A stretch of DNA of 64,000 nucleotides from Ramlibacter sp. (GCA_019635435.1 JAHBZM010000001.1:1984001-2048000); one strand, 5' to 3'; positions 49,905 to 58,581 are shown, counted from the stretch's first letter. The notes: a model not told the origin generated them from the letters alone. Translations and numbers: made by a program.

Positions 49905-50807
49905 ATGAAGTTGCCGCGGATTGGCCTGATCGGCTACGGTGAGGTGGGCAAGACCTTTTGCCTGGGGCTCAAGGACCAGCCCGGCGTGACCGCCATGGGC
50001 GCCTGGGACCTCAAGTTTGACCAGCCAGAGCGACGCGGCGCAGAGCTGGACCACGCTTCGCGCAATGGCGTCACCGCCCATGGCTCGGCGCGCGCGCTGT
50101 GTGAATCCAGCGACCTGGTCATTTCGGCGGTCACGGCCTCCAACACCCTCGCGGTGGCGCGCGAAGCCGCGCAACACATTCGCGCGGGCTGCGTGTTCCT
50201 GGACCTCAATTCGGCGTCGCCGGGCACCAAGCAGCAGGCCGCGGCCTTGATTGACGCCACCGGCGCCCACTATGTGGAAGCCGGCGTCATGACCTCGGTG
50301 CCGCCCTATGGCATCAAGGTGCCCATGCTGCTGGGTGGCGCGCAGGCCGGGTCTCTTGCCGGTCTGCTCAATGGCTGGGGCATGGATGCCAAGGCCGTGA
50401 GCGACAAGCTTGGCGTGGCCAGTGCCATCAAGATGTGCCGCAGCGTGATGATCAAGGGCCTGGAGGCCCTGGTGATTGAAAGCTACAGCACCGCGCGCGC
50501 CTACGGCGTGGAAGACCATGTGCTGCCCACGCTGGCCGAGACGTTTCCGTCGATCGACTGGGAGAAGCAAGGCGCCTACTTCTTCAGCCGCGTGGTGCAG
50601 CACGGCCAGCGCCGGGCCGAGGAAATGCGCGAATCCGCCAACACCGTGCGCGAAGCGGGCTTTGAACCCTTCATGGCCCAGGCCATTGCCGACAAGCAGC
50701 AGTGGGTGGCCGACCAGGCCCGGGCCGGGGCCTTTGCCAGCGTGGCCAAGGGCGCCCGCTGGCAGGACTATGCCGACTGCTTGCTGGCTGCGCGGGCCAG
50801 CAAATGA
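49905..50807 (+). CDS. NAD(P)-dependent 6-phosphogluconate dehydrogenase-like oxidoreductase (DUF1932 C-terminal domain)
   Basis: A 300-residue dehydrogenase. The Rossmann motif 'RIGLIGYGEVGKTFCLGLKD' is at the N-terminus, 'DLNSASPGTKQQAAALI' in the middle, and the DUF1932-type helical C-terminus contains 'AIKMCRSVMIKGLEALVIESYSTARAYGVEDHVLPTLAETFPSIDWE' with the catalytic Lys. It probably oxidises or reduces a hydroxy/keto acid. RBS AAGGAGA is present. It sits between the TRAP/Bug genes and the protocatechuate regulator, so a role in aromatic catabolism is plausible but unproven. Confidence 0.85.
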   Translation: MKLPRIGLIGYGEVGKTFCLGLKDQPGVTAMGAWDLKFDQPERRGAELDHASRNGVTAHGSARALCESSDLVISAVTASNTLAVAREAAQHIRAGCVFLDLNSASPGTKQQAAALIDATGAHYVEAGVMTSVPPYGIKVPMLLGGAQAGSLAGLLNGWGMDAKAVSDKLGVASAIKMCRSVMIKGLEALVIESYSTARAYGVEDHVLPTLAETFPSIDWEKQGAYFFSRVVQHGQRRAEEMRESANTVREAGFEPFMAQAIADKQQWVADQARAGAFASVAKGARWQDYADCLLAARASK

Positions 50808-50815
50808 GCGGGTTG

Positions 50816-51739
50816 TCAGCGCGCTGAAATCAGTGCCTTGGCAGTCTGCTGGATCAGTTCCAGCATCGCTTTTTGCGTGAGTGTGGCCGGGCGCTGCGAA
50901 CTGGTGGCGATCGACAGCTTGCTGCGCAGGCGCTGCGTCCCGGCGCCGCTGCCTGTGATGGGCCGCATGGCAAAGGCCTTGGGGCGAGCCGAGGTGTAGA
51001 CCGCGTTGCGCGACAGCACCGCGTTGCCGGCGCCATCGGCCACCAGTTCCAGAATGGCGGCCACGCCGTCGATCTCCAGCGCAATCTCGGGCGGGCTGCC
51101 CAGGCTGGCCAGCTCGGCCTCCACGATCATGCGGATGGCATTGGGCCGGCTCGGAATCACCAGGGGCAGGCTGGCCAGCTCACGCAGCGTCACCGGCTGC
51201 TTGAGCAGCGCCGCCGATGCGTCACCCTGGCGCTGCACCAGGTACAGGTCTTCCTCGAGCAGCAAGGTCGCCTCGATATCGGACGAAGCCGCCGCGTTGT
51301 AGAGCAGGGCGATGTCCAGCCGCCCGTTGGCCAGCGACTCCTGCATGGCCGCCGACAGGCCCTCGGTGATGGACAGCGTGGCCTCGGGCATGCGCCGGCG
51401 GAACTCCCGGATCAGCGGCACCGTGAGCACCTTGGCCACGCTGGGCGGCAGGCCGATGGCCACCCGGCCCGCCAGCGCGCCGCGCACGCGCCCGAGTTCC
51501 TCGCGGGCGCGCTCCACCTGGTGCAGGATGCCGCGGCCATGCTCCAGCAGCAGCTTGCCGGCCTCGGTCGGGGAGGCCCCGCGGCCATTGCGTGTGAGCA
51601 GGTTCTGCCGCAGTTCCACCTCGAGCAGGCGCACCTGGCGGCTCAGCGCGGGCTGGGCCACGTCGAGCGCGATGGCCGCGCGCGTGAAGCTGCCCAGCTC
51701 GGCGACGCGGACGAAATACTCGAGTTGCTTGAGATCCAT
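50816..51739 (-). CDS. LysR-family regulator of the protocatechuate 4,5-cleavage operon (PmdR-like)
   Basis: A 307-residue LTTR. The helix-turn-helix is 'LEYFVRVAELGSFTRAAIALDVAQPALSRQVRLLEVELRQNLLTRNGRGASPTEAG', followed by an effector domain. It is divergent from the protocatechuate 4,5-cleavage operon, with a long dyad in the 113-base gap. The position matches known LysR activators of pmd-type operons; the inducer is not deducible from sequence. Confidence 0.88.
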   Translation of the reverse strand: MDLKQLEYFVRVAELGSFTRAAIALDVAQPALSRQVRLLEVELRQNLLTRNGRGASPTEAGKLLLEHGRGILHQVERAREELGRVRGALAGRVAIGLPPSVAKVLTVPLIREFRRRMPEATLSITEGLSAAMQESLANGRLDIALLYNAAASSDIEATLLLEEDLYLVQRQGDASAALLKQPVTLRELASLPLVIPSRPNAIRMIVEAELASLGSPPEIALEIDGVAAILELVADGAGNAVLSRNAVYTSARPKAFAMRPITGSGAGTQRLRSKLSIATSSQRPATLTQKAMLELIQQTAKALISAR

Positions 51740-51767
51740 GACGGAAGAATCAGGCCTGTAGTGTTTT

Positions 51768-51803
51768 GTATAACTTTGGGCAAATTATGCCAAAGCGCTA
51801 TAC
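51768..51803. promoter_or_regulatory. Extended LysR dyad before the protocatechuate operon
   Basis: The inner arms CTTTGG (51774-51779) and CCAAAG (51790-51795) are perfect; further symmetry occurs in GCA/TGC just inside and in GTATA (51768-51772) / TATAC (51799-51803) outside. The site lies midway between the divergent LysR gene and the operon's first gene, where an LTTR would bind. Confidence 0.7.
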
Positions 51804-51852
51804 CTGCTAGTCGGGCAGGTGGCTTCCTCGCACGGGTGGGGCCGCACAAAAT

Positions 51853-52566
51853 GTGTGCATGCAAAGCGTGATCAAGGGCATTTCGTCCATGGCGACCCGG
51901 CAGGTGCTGGCGGAGTTGTCTTCGGCGTTTGAGGCCGCCTCGGGCCATCGGGTCGCCATCGAGTCGGTCGGCGGTGTCGATGCGGCCCGGCGCGTGCAGG
52001 CGGGCGAACCGTTTGACGTGGTGATTCTCGGCTCGGACGCCATCGACAAGCTCGTGGCGTCCGGCCATCTCCAGGCAGGAAGCCGGGTGGACCTGGTGCG
52101 CTCGGGCGTGGCGGTGGCGGTGCGTGCGGGCACGCCCTTGCCCGATATCAGCTCGGAGGAGGCGGTGCGCGCCGCCGTACTGGCGGCGCCCAGCCTGAGC
52201 TATTCCACCGGACCCAGCGGGGTCGCGCTGGCCCGGCTCTTTGAGCGCTGGGGCATCGCGCCGCAGATCGAGGGCCGCATGGTCCAGGCCCCGCCCGGTG
52301 TGCCCGTGGGTTCACTGGTGGCGCGTGGCGACGTGGCCCTGGGCTTCCAGCAGCTCAGCGAGCTGCTGAACGTGCAGGGCATCACCGTTGTGGGCCCCTT
52401 GCCGCCAGCCATCCAGATCATCACCACCTTCTCGGCCGGCGTTCCGGTGGGGGTGGTGGCAGGCTCGCCGCAGGCGCGGGCCGTGGCGGCCATGCTGGAC
52501 TTCATGAGCGGGCCGCTGGCCGACGAGGCCAAGCGCCGCCAGGGTATGGAACCGGCCCGAATCTGA
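51853..52566 (+). CDS. ModA-like solute-binding-fold protein without signal peptide, first gene of the pmd-type operon
   Basis: A 237-residue protein resembling molybdate-type periplasmic-binding domains ('VIKGISSMATRQVLAELSSAFEAASGHRVAIESVGGVDAARRVQAGEPFDVVILGSDAIDKLVASGHL', 'TGPSGVALARLFERWGI', 'GDVALGFQQLSELLNVQGITVVGPLPPAIQ'). No signal peptide is visible: the fold begins within about eight residues of the start. It is therefore probably cytoplasmic. It directly precedes the oxalomesaconate hydratase gene (22 bases). A catalytic or sensory role in the pathway is possible. Confidence 0.78.
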   Translation: MCMQSVIKGISSMATRQVLAELSSAFEAASGHRVAIESVGGVDAARRVQAGEPFDVVILGSDAIDKLVASGHLQAGSRVDLVRSGVAVAVRAGTPLPDISSEEAVRAAVLAAPSLSYSTGPSGVALARLFERWGIAPQIEGRMVQAPPGVPVGSLVARGDVALGFQQLSELLNVQGITVVGPLPPAIQIITTFSAGVPVGVVAGSPQARAVAAMLDFMSGPLADEAKRRQGMEPARI

Positions 52567-52588
52567 ACAACCAAGGAGATACCAAGCC

Positions 52589-53623
52589 ATGAGCCTCATC
52601 ATCGACTGCCACGGCCACTACACCACGGCGCCCAAGGCGCTGGAGAACTGGCGCAATGCGCAGATCGCCGGCATCAAGGACCCGGCGGCCATGCCCAAAG
52701 TGGCAGACCTGAAGATCAGCGACGACGAGCTGCGTGAAAGCATTGAGGCCAACCAGTTGCGGCTCATGAAGGATCGCGGCAGCGACATCACGCTGTTCTC
52801 GCCGCGCGCCAGCTTCATGGCCCACCACATTGGCGACTTCAACGTGTCCAGCACCTGGGCCGCGATCTGCAACGAGCTGTGCTTTCGCGTGTCCACCCTG
52901 TTCCCCGATCATTTCGTGCCCGTGGCCATGCTGCCGCAAAGCCCCGGCGTGGATCCGGCCACCTGCATCCCCGAACTGGAAAAGTGCGTGAAGGACTATG
53001 GGGCCGTGGGCATCAACCTCAACCCCGATCCCTCTGGCGGCCACTGGACCAGCCCGCCGCTGACCGACAGGCACTGGTACCCCATCTACGAGAAGATGGT
53101 GGAGTACGACCTGCCCGCGATGATCCACGTGAGCACCAGCTGCAACGCCTGCTTCCACACCACGGGCGCGCACTACCTGAACGCCGACACCACGGCCTTC
53201 ATGCAGTGCATCCAGGGCGACCTGTTCAAGGACTTCCCCACGCTGCGCTTCCTCATTCCCCACGGTGGTGGTGCCGTGCCCTACCACTGGGGCCGTTTCC
53301 GCGGCCTGGCGCAGGAAATGAAAAAACCGCTGCTGGAAGACCACCTGCTCAACAACATCTTCTTTGACACCTGCGTGTACCACCAGCCCGGCATTGATTT
53401 GCTCAATACCGTGATCCCGGTCAAGAACGTGTTGTTTGCTTCCGAGATGATCGGGGCTGTACGCGGCATCGATCCGACCACGGGCAACTATTACGACGAC
53501 ACCAAGCGCTACATCGAGGCGTCAAAAATCCTGAGTGCTGACGACCGGCACCAGATTTACGAAGGCAACGTGCGGCGCGTGTTTCCGCGGCTCGATGCGC
53601 GGCTGAAAGCAAAGGGGATCTGA
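52589..53623 (+). CDS. ligJ: 4-oxalomesaconate hydratase (LigJ/PmdE type)
   Basis: A 344-residue amidohydrolase-superfamily hydratase. Metal ligands begin at 'IIDCHGHYTTAPK' (His8, His10); further residues lie in 'MIHVSTSC' and 'FLIPHGGGAVPYHWGRFRGLA', and 'LFASEMIGAVRGIDP' carries the terminal acidic residue. It hydrates the isomerised oxalomesaconate to 4-carboxy-4-hydroxy-2-oxoadipate. Homology and operon position (followed by the aldolase, lactonase and dioxygenase genes) agree. RBS AAGGAGA precedes the ATG. Confidence 0.92.
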   Translation: MSLIIDCHGHYTTAPKALENWRNAQIAGIKDPAAMPKVADLKISDDELRESIEANQLRLMKDRGSDITLFSPRASFMAHHIGDFNVSSTWAAICNELCFRVSTLFPDHFVPVAMLPQSPGVDPATCIPELEKCVKDYGAVGINLNPDPSGGHWTSPPLTDRHWYPIYEKMVEYDLPAMIHVSTSCNACFHTTGAHYLNADTTAFMQCIQGDLFKDFPTLRFLIPHGGGAVPYHWGRFRGLAQEMKKPLLEDHLLNNIFFDTCVYHQPGIDLLNTVIPVKNVLFASEMIGAVRGIDPTTGNYYDDTKRYIEASKILSADDRHQIYEGNVRRVFPRLDARLKAKGI

Positions 53624-53624
53624 C

Positions 53625-54308
53625 ATGTTTGAACTAGGCGTTGTTTACCGCAACATCACCCGCGCCGACCGCGCGGCCGCCGACGGGCTGGCCCAGCTGG
53701 GCTCGGCCACCGTGCACGAGGCCATGGGCCGGGTGGGCCTGCTCAAGCCCTACATGCGCCCGATCTACCCGGGTGCGCAGGTCAGCGGCACGGCCGTGAC
53801 CGTGCTGCTGCAGCCCGGCGACAACTGGATGATGCATGTGGCGGCCGAGCAGATCCAGCCCGGTGACGTGGTGGTGGCGGCGGTCACCGCAGAATGCACC
53901 GACGGCTATTTTGGTGACCTGCTGGCCACCTCCTTCCAGGCCCGCGGCGCGCGCGCGCTCATCATCGACGCCGGTGTGCGCGATGTGAAGACGCTGCAGG
54001 AAATGAACTTCCCGGTCTGGAGCAAGGCCATCAGCAGCAAGGGCACGATCAAGGCCACCCTGGGCTCGGTCAACATCCCCATCGTCTGCGCGGGCATGCT
54101 GGTCACGCCCGGCGACGTGATCGTGGCCGATGACGACGGCGTGGTCTGCGTGCCCGCCGCGCGTGCGGCGGAAACCCTGGCCGCCGCGCAAAAGCGCGAG
54201 AGCTTCGAGGCCGAGAAGCGCGCCAAGCTGGCCAGCGGCGTTCTGGGCCTGGACATGTACAAGATGCGCGAGCCATTGGCCGCCGCCGGGTTGCGCTATG
54301 TCGACTGA
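53625..54308 (+). CDS. ligK: 4-carboxy-4-hydroxy-2-oxoadipate (CHA/HMG) aldolase
   Basis: A 227-residue RraA-like class II aldolase. 'VYRNITRADRAAADGLAQLGSATVHEAMGRVGLLKPYMRPIYPGAQVSGTAVTVLLQPGDNWMMHVAAEQIQPGDVVVAA' is the family start, and 'GARALIIDAGVRDVKTLQEMNFPVWSKAISSKGT' holds the Arg-Asp active-site pair. It cleaves the substrate to pyruvate and oxaloacetate. It starts one base after the hydratase stop, and its own stop overlaps the lactonase start. Confidence 0.93.
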   Translation: MFELGVVYRNITRADRAAADGLAQLGSATVHEAMGRVGLLKPYMRPIYPGAQVSGTAVTVLLQPGDNWMMHVAAEQIQPGDVVVAAVTAECTDGYFGDLLATSFQARGARALIIDAGVRDVKTLQEMNFPVWSKAISSKGTIKATLGSVNIPIVCAGMLVTPGDVIVADDDGVVCVPAARAAETLAAAQKRESFEAEKRAKLASGVLGLDMYKMREPLAAAGLRYVD

Positions 54309-55218
54309 GTTCACCAAAACCCCCGGCTGGCTCGACTGGTATGCCGGCCCGAGCCAGCCGCGTTTCAAGCTGCCCGCTGGCAGCGTGGATGCCCACTGCC
54401 ATGTGTTTGGCCCGGGCGCTGAATTCCCCTTCGCACCCGAGCGCAAGTACACCCCTTGCGACGCGAGCAAGGCCCAGCTGTTCGCGCTGCGCGACCACCT
54501 GGGTTTTGCCCGCAACGTGATCGTGCAGGCCACCTGCCACGGTGCCGACAACCGCGCCATGGTGGACGCGTGCCGGGCGGCCCAGGGCATGGCCCGCGGC
54601 GTGGCCACGGTGCGCCGCGGCGTGACCGATGAACAGTTGCAGGACATGCACGCCGCCGGCGTGCGTGGCGTGCGCTTCAACTTCGTCAAGCGGCTGGTGG
54701 ACTTCACGCCCAAGGACGAACTCATGGAAATCGCCGCACGCATAGCGCCGCTGGGCTGGCATGTGGTGATCTATTTCGAGGCCGTGGACCTGCCCGAGCT
54801 GTGGGACTTCTTCACCGCACTGCCGACCACGGTGGTGGTGGACCACATGGGCCGGCCCGACGTCAGCAAGCCGCTGGATGGGGAAGAGTTCGAGCTGTTT
54901 GTGCGCTTCATGCGCGAGCACCCCAATGTGTGGAGCAAGGTGAGCTGCCCCGAGCGTCTGTCGGTCAAGGGCCCGCCGGCCCTGGATGGCCAGCAGAACG
55001 CCTACGCCGACGTGGTTCCCTTCGCGCGCCGCATTGTGGAAACCTTCCCTGACCGTGTGCTCTGGGGCACCGACTGGCCCCACCCCAACCTCAAGGACCA
55101 CATGCCCGACGACGGCCTGCTGGTGGATTTCATCCCCCACATCGCCGTCACGCCCGAGCTTCAGCGCAAGCTGCTGGTGGACAATCCCATGTGTCTGTAT
55201 TGGCCGGAGGAAAAGTAA
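54298..55218 (+). CDS. ligI: 2-pyrone-4,6-dicarboxylate lactonase
   Basis: A 306-residue amidohydrolase-superfamily lactonase. 'GSVDAHCHVFGPGAEFPFAPERKYTPCDA' (His33, His35) is the diagnostic LigI start; 'GVRFNFVKRLVDFTP' and 'LWGTDWPHPNLKDHMPDDGLLVDFIP' contain further active-site residues. It opens 2-pyrone-4,6-dicarboxylate to oxalomesaconate. The ATG lies inside the last codons of the aldolase gene (11-base overlap). Confidence 0.95.
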   Translation: MSTEFTKTPGWLDWYAGPSQPRFKLPAGSVDAHCHVFGPGAEFPFAPERKYTPCDASKAQLFALRDHLGFARNVIVQATCHGADNRAMVDACRAAQGMARGVATVRRGVTDEQLQDMHAAGVRGVRFNFVKRLVDFTPKDELMEIAARIAPLGWHVVIYFEAVDLPELWDFFTALPTTVVVDHMGRPDVSKPLDGEEFELFVRFMREHPNVWSKVSCPERLSVKGPPALDGQQNAYADVVPFARRIVETFPDRVLWGTDWPHPNLKDHMPDDGLLVDFIPHIAVTPELQRKLLVDNPMCLYWPEEK

Positions 55219-55220
55219 AA

Positions 55221-55661
55221 ATGCCTCTCGACAAACCCTACCTCGACGTCCCCGGCACCACCATCTTTGATGCCGAGCAAAGCCGCAAGGGCTACTGGCT
55301 CAACCAGTTCTGCATGAGCCTGATGAAGGCCGAAAACCGCGAGCGCTTCAAGGCCGACCAGCGCGCCTACCTGGACGAATGGCCCATGACCGAGGAACAG
55401 AAGCTGGCCGTGCTGGCCGCGGACCTGAACCGCTGCATTGCGCTGGGCGGCAACATCTACTTCCTGGCCAAGCTGGGCGCCACGCATGGCAAGAGCTTCC
55501 AGCAGATGGCGGGCAGCATGACCGGCCGCACCGAGGAGGAGTACCGCAACATGATGATCGCCGGTGGCCGTTCGGTGCAGGGCAACCGCTACACCGGTGA
55601 AGACGGCGACGCCCAGCCCGCCCACCAGCCGCAGGGCTCGGGCAAATACGGCCTGCTGTAA
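55221..55661 (+). CDS. ligA: Protocatechuate 4,5-dioxygenase alpha subunit
   Basis: A 146-residue small subunit of the class III extradiol dioxygenase. 'GTTIFDAEQSRKGYWLNQFCMSLMKAENRERFKADQRAYLDEWPMTEEQKLAVLAADLNRCIALGGNIYFLAKLGATHGKSFQQMAGSMTG' matches LigA. It caps the active site of the beta subunit. The ATG at 55221 has GGAGG upstream. It is 2 bases after ligI and 10 bases before ligB. Confidence 0.95.
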   Translation: MPLDKPYLDVPGTTIFDAEQSRKGYWLNQFCMSLMKAENRERFKADQRAYLDEWPMTEEQKLAVLAADLNRCIALGGNIYFLAKLGATHGKSFQQMAGSMTGRTEEEYRNMMIAGGRSVQGNRYTGEDGDAQPAHQPQGSGKYGLL

Positions 55662-55671
55662 AAGGAAACCC

Positions 55672-56544
55672 ATGGCACGCATTACCGCCTCCGTCTTTAC
55701 CTCGCATGTGCCCGCCATCGGCGCGGCCATGGACCTGGGCAAGACCCACGAACCCTACTGGCAGCCGCTGTTCAAGGGCTACGAGTTCTCCAAGCAGTGG
55801 ATGAAGGACAACCCGCCCGACGTGATCTTTCTGGTCTTCAACGACCACGCCACGGCCTTCAGCCTGGACATGATCCCGACCTTTGCCATTGGCACGGCCG
55901 ATGAATACGCCGTGGCCGATGAGGGCTGGGGCCCCCGGCCCGTGCCCAGGGTCAAGGGGCATGCACCGCTGGCGGCGCACATCGCGCAATCGGTGATCCA
56001 GCAGGACTTTGACCTGACCATCGTGAACAAGATGGACGTGGACCACGGCCTCACGGTGCCGCTGAGCCTGATGTGCGGCGAGCAGGACCCGCAACAGGGC
56101 GCCTGGCCCTGCCCGGTGATCCCGTTCGCGGTCAATGTGGTGCAGTACCCGGTGCCCAGCGGCCAGCGCTGCCTGAACCTGGGCAAGGCCATCCGCAAGG
56201 CCGTGGAAAGCTATGACGAAGACCTCAACGTGCAGATCTGGGGCACCGGGGGCATGAGCCACCAGCTGCAGGGCCCGCGCGCCGGCCTGATCAACAAGGA
56301 ATGGGACAACGCCTTCCTCGACCAGATGATTGCCGACCCCGCCGCGCTGGCGCGCAAGCCCCACATCGACTACGTGCGTGAAGCCGGCAGCGAAGGCATC
56401 GAGCTGGTGATGTGGCTGATCGCGCGCGGCGCCATGGCCGACCTGGCCGACCCTGCAGGCTCCGCACCCACCGTCAAGCACCGCTTCTACCATGTGCCCG
56501 CGAGCAACACCGCCGTGGGCCATCTGATTCTTGAGAACGCATAA
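55672..56544 (+). CDS. ligB: Protocatechuate 4,5-dioxygenase beta subunit
   Basis: A 290-residue catalytic subunit. Fe(II) ligands are His12 ('VFTSHVPAIGAAM') and His59 ('LVFNDHATAFSLD'), with the Glu near residue 240 in 'GSEGIELVMW'. 'MDVDHGLTVPLSLM' carries the catalytic His. It opens protocatechuate between carbons 4 and 5 to 4-carboxy-2-hydroxymuconate-6-semialdehyde; related enzymes also accept gallate. It follows the alpha subunit gene after 10 bases with a good RBS. Confidence 0.96.
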   Translation: MARITASVFTSHVPAIGAAMDLGKTHEPYWQPLFKGYEFSKQWMKDNPPDVIFLVFNDHATAFSLDMIPTFAIGTADEYAVADEGWGPRPVPRVKGHAPLAAHIAQSVIQQDFDLTIVNKMDVDHGLTVPLSLMCGEQDPQQGAWPCPVIPFAVNVVQYPVPSGQRCLNLGKAIRKAVESYDEDLNVQIWGTGGMSHQLQGPRAGLINKEWDNAFLDQMIADPAALARKPHIDYVREAGSEGIELVMWLIARGAMADLADPAGSAPTVKHRFYHVPASNTAVGHLILENA

Positions 56545-56553
56545 GGAACCCGC

Positions 56554-57513
56554 ATGACCATCAAAGTAGCCCTGGCCGGTGCCGGCGCCTTCGGCACCAA
56601 GCACCTGGACGCGATCCAGCTGATTGACGGCGTCGAGTGCGTGAGCGTCATCAGCCGCGACCTGGACAAGACCAAGGAGGTCGCCGCCAGATACGGCATC
56701 GGCCACGTCACCACCGACCTGGCCGAGAGCCTGGCGCTCAAGGAGGTGGACGCCGTCATCCTGTGCACACCCACGCAGATGCACGCCTCGCAAACCCTGG
56801 CCTGCCTGGCCGCGGGCAAGCATGTGCAGGTTGAGATTCCGCTGTGCGACGTTCTGAAGGACGGTGAAGCCGTGGTGGCCAAGGCCCAGGCCAGCGGCCT
56901 GGTCGCCATGTGCGGCCACACGCGCCGCTTCAACCCCAGCCACCAGTTCGTGCACAAGAAGATCAAGGCCGGTGAATTCAACATCCAGCAGATGGATGTG
57001 CAGACCTACTTTTTCCGCCGCACCAACATGAACGCGCTGGGCCAGCCACGCAGCTGGACCGACCACCTGCTGTGGCACCACGCGGCCCACACGGTGGACC
57101 TGTTCGCCTACCAGTGCGGCAGCCCCATCGCGCGCGCCAATGCCATTCAGGGGCCGATCCACCCCACGCTGGGCATTGCCATGGACATGAGCATCCAGCT
57201 GCAGGCGGCCAATGGCGCGATCTGCACGCTGAGTCTGAGCTTCAACAACGAAGGCCCGCTGGGCACCTTCTTCCGCTACATCGGCGACACGGCCACCTAC
57301 ATCGCGCGCTACGACGACCTGTCGCAATCGACGAAAGAGGGCAAGGAAGAGAAAATCGACGTGAGCCAGGTCGACGTGAGCATGAACGGCATCGAGCTGC
57401 AGGACCGCGAGTTCTTCGCCGCCATCCGCGAAGGCCGCGAGCCCAACGCCAGCGTGGCCAGCGTGCTGCCGTGCTACCAAGTGCTGCACGGCCTGGAGCA
57501 GCAGCTGGGCTGA
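56554..57513 (+). CDS. ligC: 4-Carboxy-2-hydroxymuconate-6-semialdehyde dehydrogenase
   Basis: A 319-residue Gfo/Idh/MocA-type dehydrogenase. NADP motif 'VALAGAGAFGTKHLDAIQLIDGVECVSVISRD', the central 'GKHVQVEIPLCDVLKDGEAVV' (the EKP motif modified to EIP, as in LigC) and 'HTRRFNPSHQFVHKKIKAGEF'. It oxidises the ring-cleavage product (as hemiacetal) to 2-pyrone-4,6-dicarboxylate. It lies 9 bases after ligB. With ligI, ligJ and ligK it completes the pathway to central metabolism, apart from the isomerase step. Confidence 0.95.
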   Translation: MTIKVALAGAGAFGTKHLDAIQLIDGVECVSVISRDLDKTKEVAARYGIGHVTTDLAESLALKEVDAVILCTPTQMHASQTLACLAAGKHVQVEIPLCDVLKDGEAVVAKAQASGLVAMCGHTRRFNPSHQFVHKKIKAGEFNIQQMDVQTYFFRRTNMNALGQPRSWTDHLLWHHAAHTVDLFAYQCGSPIARANAIQGPIHPTLGIAMDMSIQLQAANGAICTLSLSFNNEGPLGTFFRYIGDTATYIARYDDLSQSTKEGKEEKIDVSQVDVSMNGIELQDREFFAAIREGREPNASVASVLPCYQVLHGLEQQLG

Positions 57514-57580
57514 AACGCTCCTTTTTTGATAGCTGAGAGTGCCCGCCCCGCCTGGACTCCAGCCACTTTTGACCCAAAAA
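57513..57580 (+). repeat. Short interspersed repeat family C, copy after ligC
   Basis: It begins AAACGCTCCTTTTTTGATAGC, contains GTGCCCGCCCCG, the core CCTGGACTCCAGCC and a T/A-rich end. It occupies the gap between ligC and the aldo/keto reductase. The reading frame through it would encode a peptide close to the one the vanR copy encodes (IAESARPAWTPA versus IADSAQGAWTPA). Confidence 0.75.
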
Positions 57581-57582
57581 CC

Positions 57583-58581
57583 ATGACCCAACGCCCCCTG
57601 GGCCCCTTCAACGTCAAACCCATCGGCCTGGGCTGCATGAACCTGGACCATGCCTATGGTCCGCCGGTCAGCGAGCCGCAAGGCGAGCGCGTGCTGCTCG
57701 GCGCGCTGGACGCGGGTTACGACTTCTTTGACACCGCCACGCTCTACGGCGGCAGCCGCAACGAGGAGCGGCTGGGCAAGGTGCTGGCGCCGCACCGCAG
57801 CCGCTTCACGCTGGCCAGCAAATGCGGCATGGCCATCATCCCCGTGGAGGGCAAGATGACGCGGGTGATCGACGGGCGGCCCGACACGCTCAGGCGCGAG
57901 TGCGAGGCCAGCCTGCGCCGGCTCAGGACCGACGTGATCGACCTGTACTACCTGCACCGCTGGGACAAGAAGGTGCCGATTGAAGACAGCGTGGGCGCGT
58001 TGAGCGACCTGGTGCGCAAGGGCCACATCCGCAGCATTGGCCTGAGCGAGGTGTCCGCCGCCACCTTGCGCAAGGCCCATGCCGTGCACCCGATCGCGGC
58101 CGTGCAGACCGAGTACTCGCTGTGGACGCGCAACCCCGAGATCGCCGTGCTGGACGCCTGCCGCGAGCTGGGCACGGCCTTCGTCGCCTTCAGCCCGGTG
58201 GCGCGTGGCTACCTGTGCGCCACGGTGACCGACGTGAACGCGCTGGACGCCAAGGACATCCGCCGCGCCATGCCGCGCTTCAAGCCCGAGCATTACCCGG
58301 CCAACCTCGCGCTGCTCACGCCTTACCAGGCCCTGGCGCGCGAGCAGGGCTGCACGCCGGCCCAGCTGGCGCTGGCCTGGCTGCTGCACAAGGCGCCGCA
58401 TGTGCTGGCCATTCCGGGCACCACGAGCGAAGCCCACCTGCGCGACAACATCGCGGCAGCCGGCATCACGCTCAGCGCGGCAACCCTGGCCCACCTCGAA
58501 GACCTCATCAACCCGCAGACCGTGTCCGGCCCGCGCTATGACGCCCAGGCCACCAGCGAGGTGGACACCGAAGAGTTCTGA
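57583..58581 (+). CDS. Aldo/keto reductase family oxidoreductase
   Basis: A 332-residue AKR barrel. 'FDTATLYGGSRNEERLGKVL' supplies Asp and Tyr, 'RFTLASKCGM' the Lys and 'VIDLYYLHRWDKKVPIEDSVGALSDLVRKGHIRSIGLSE' the His of the tetrad. The C-terminal 'LAIPGTTSEAHLRDNIAAAGI' binds NADP. I start at 57583 because the upstream in-frame extension is encoded by repeat family C. It is at the tail of the protocatechuate operon; its substrate is unknown. Confidence 0.9.
   Translation: MTQRPLGPFNVKPIGLGCMNLDHAYGPPVSEPQGERVLLGALDAGYDFFDTATLYGGSRNEERLGKVLAPHRSRFTLASKCGMAIIPVEGKMTRVIDGRPDTLRRECEASLRRLRTDVIDLYYLHRWDKKVPIEDSVGALSDLVRKGHIRSIGLSEVSAATLRKAHAVHPIAAVQTEYSLWTRNPEIAVLDACRELGTAFVAFSPVARGYLCATVTDVNALDAKDIRRAMPRFKPEHYPANLALLTPYQALAREQGCTPAQLALAWLLHKAPHVLAIPGTTSEAHLRDNIAAAGITLSAATLAHLEDLINPQTVSGPRYDAQATSEVDTEEF

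Noticed and set aside
55348..58494. 1048-residue antisense open frame across ligA-ligB-ligC and the aldo/keto reductase
   Set aside because: It crosses several certain genes on the opposite strand and shows no domain pattern; codon-bias artefact.
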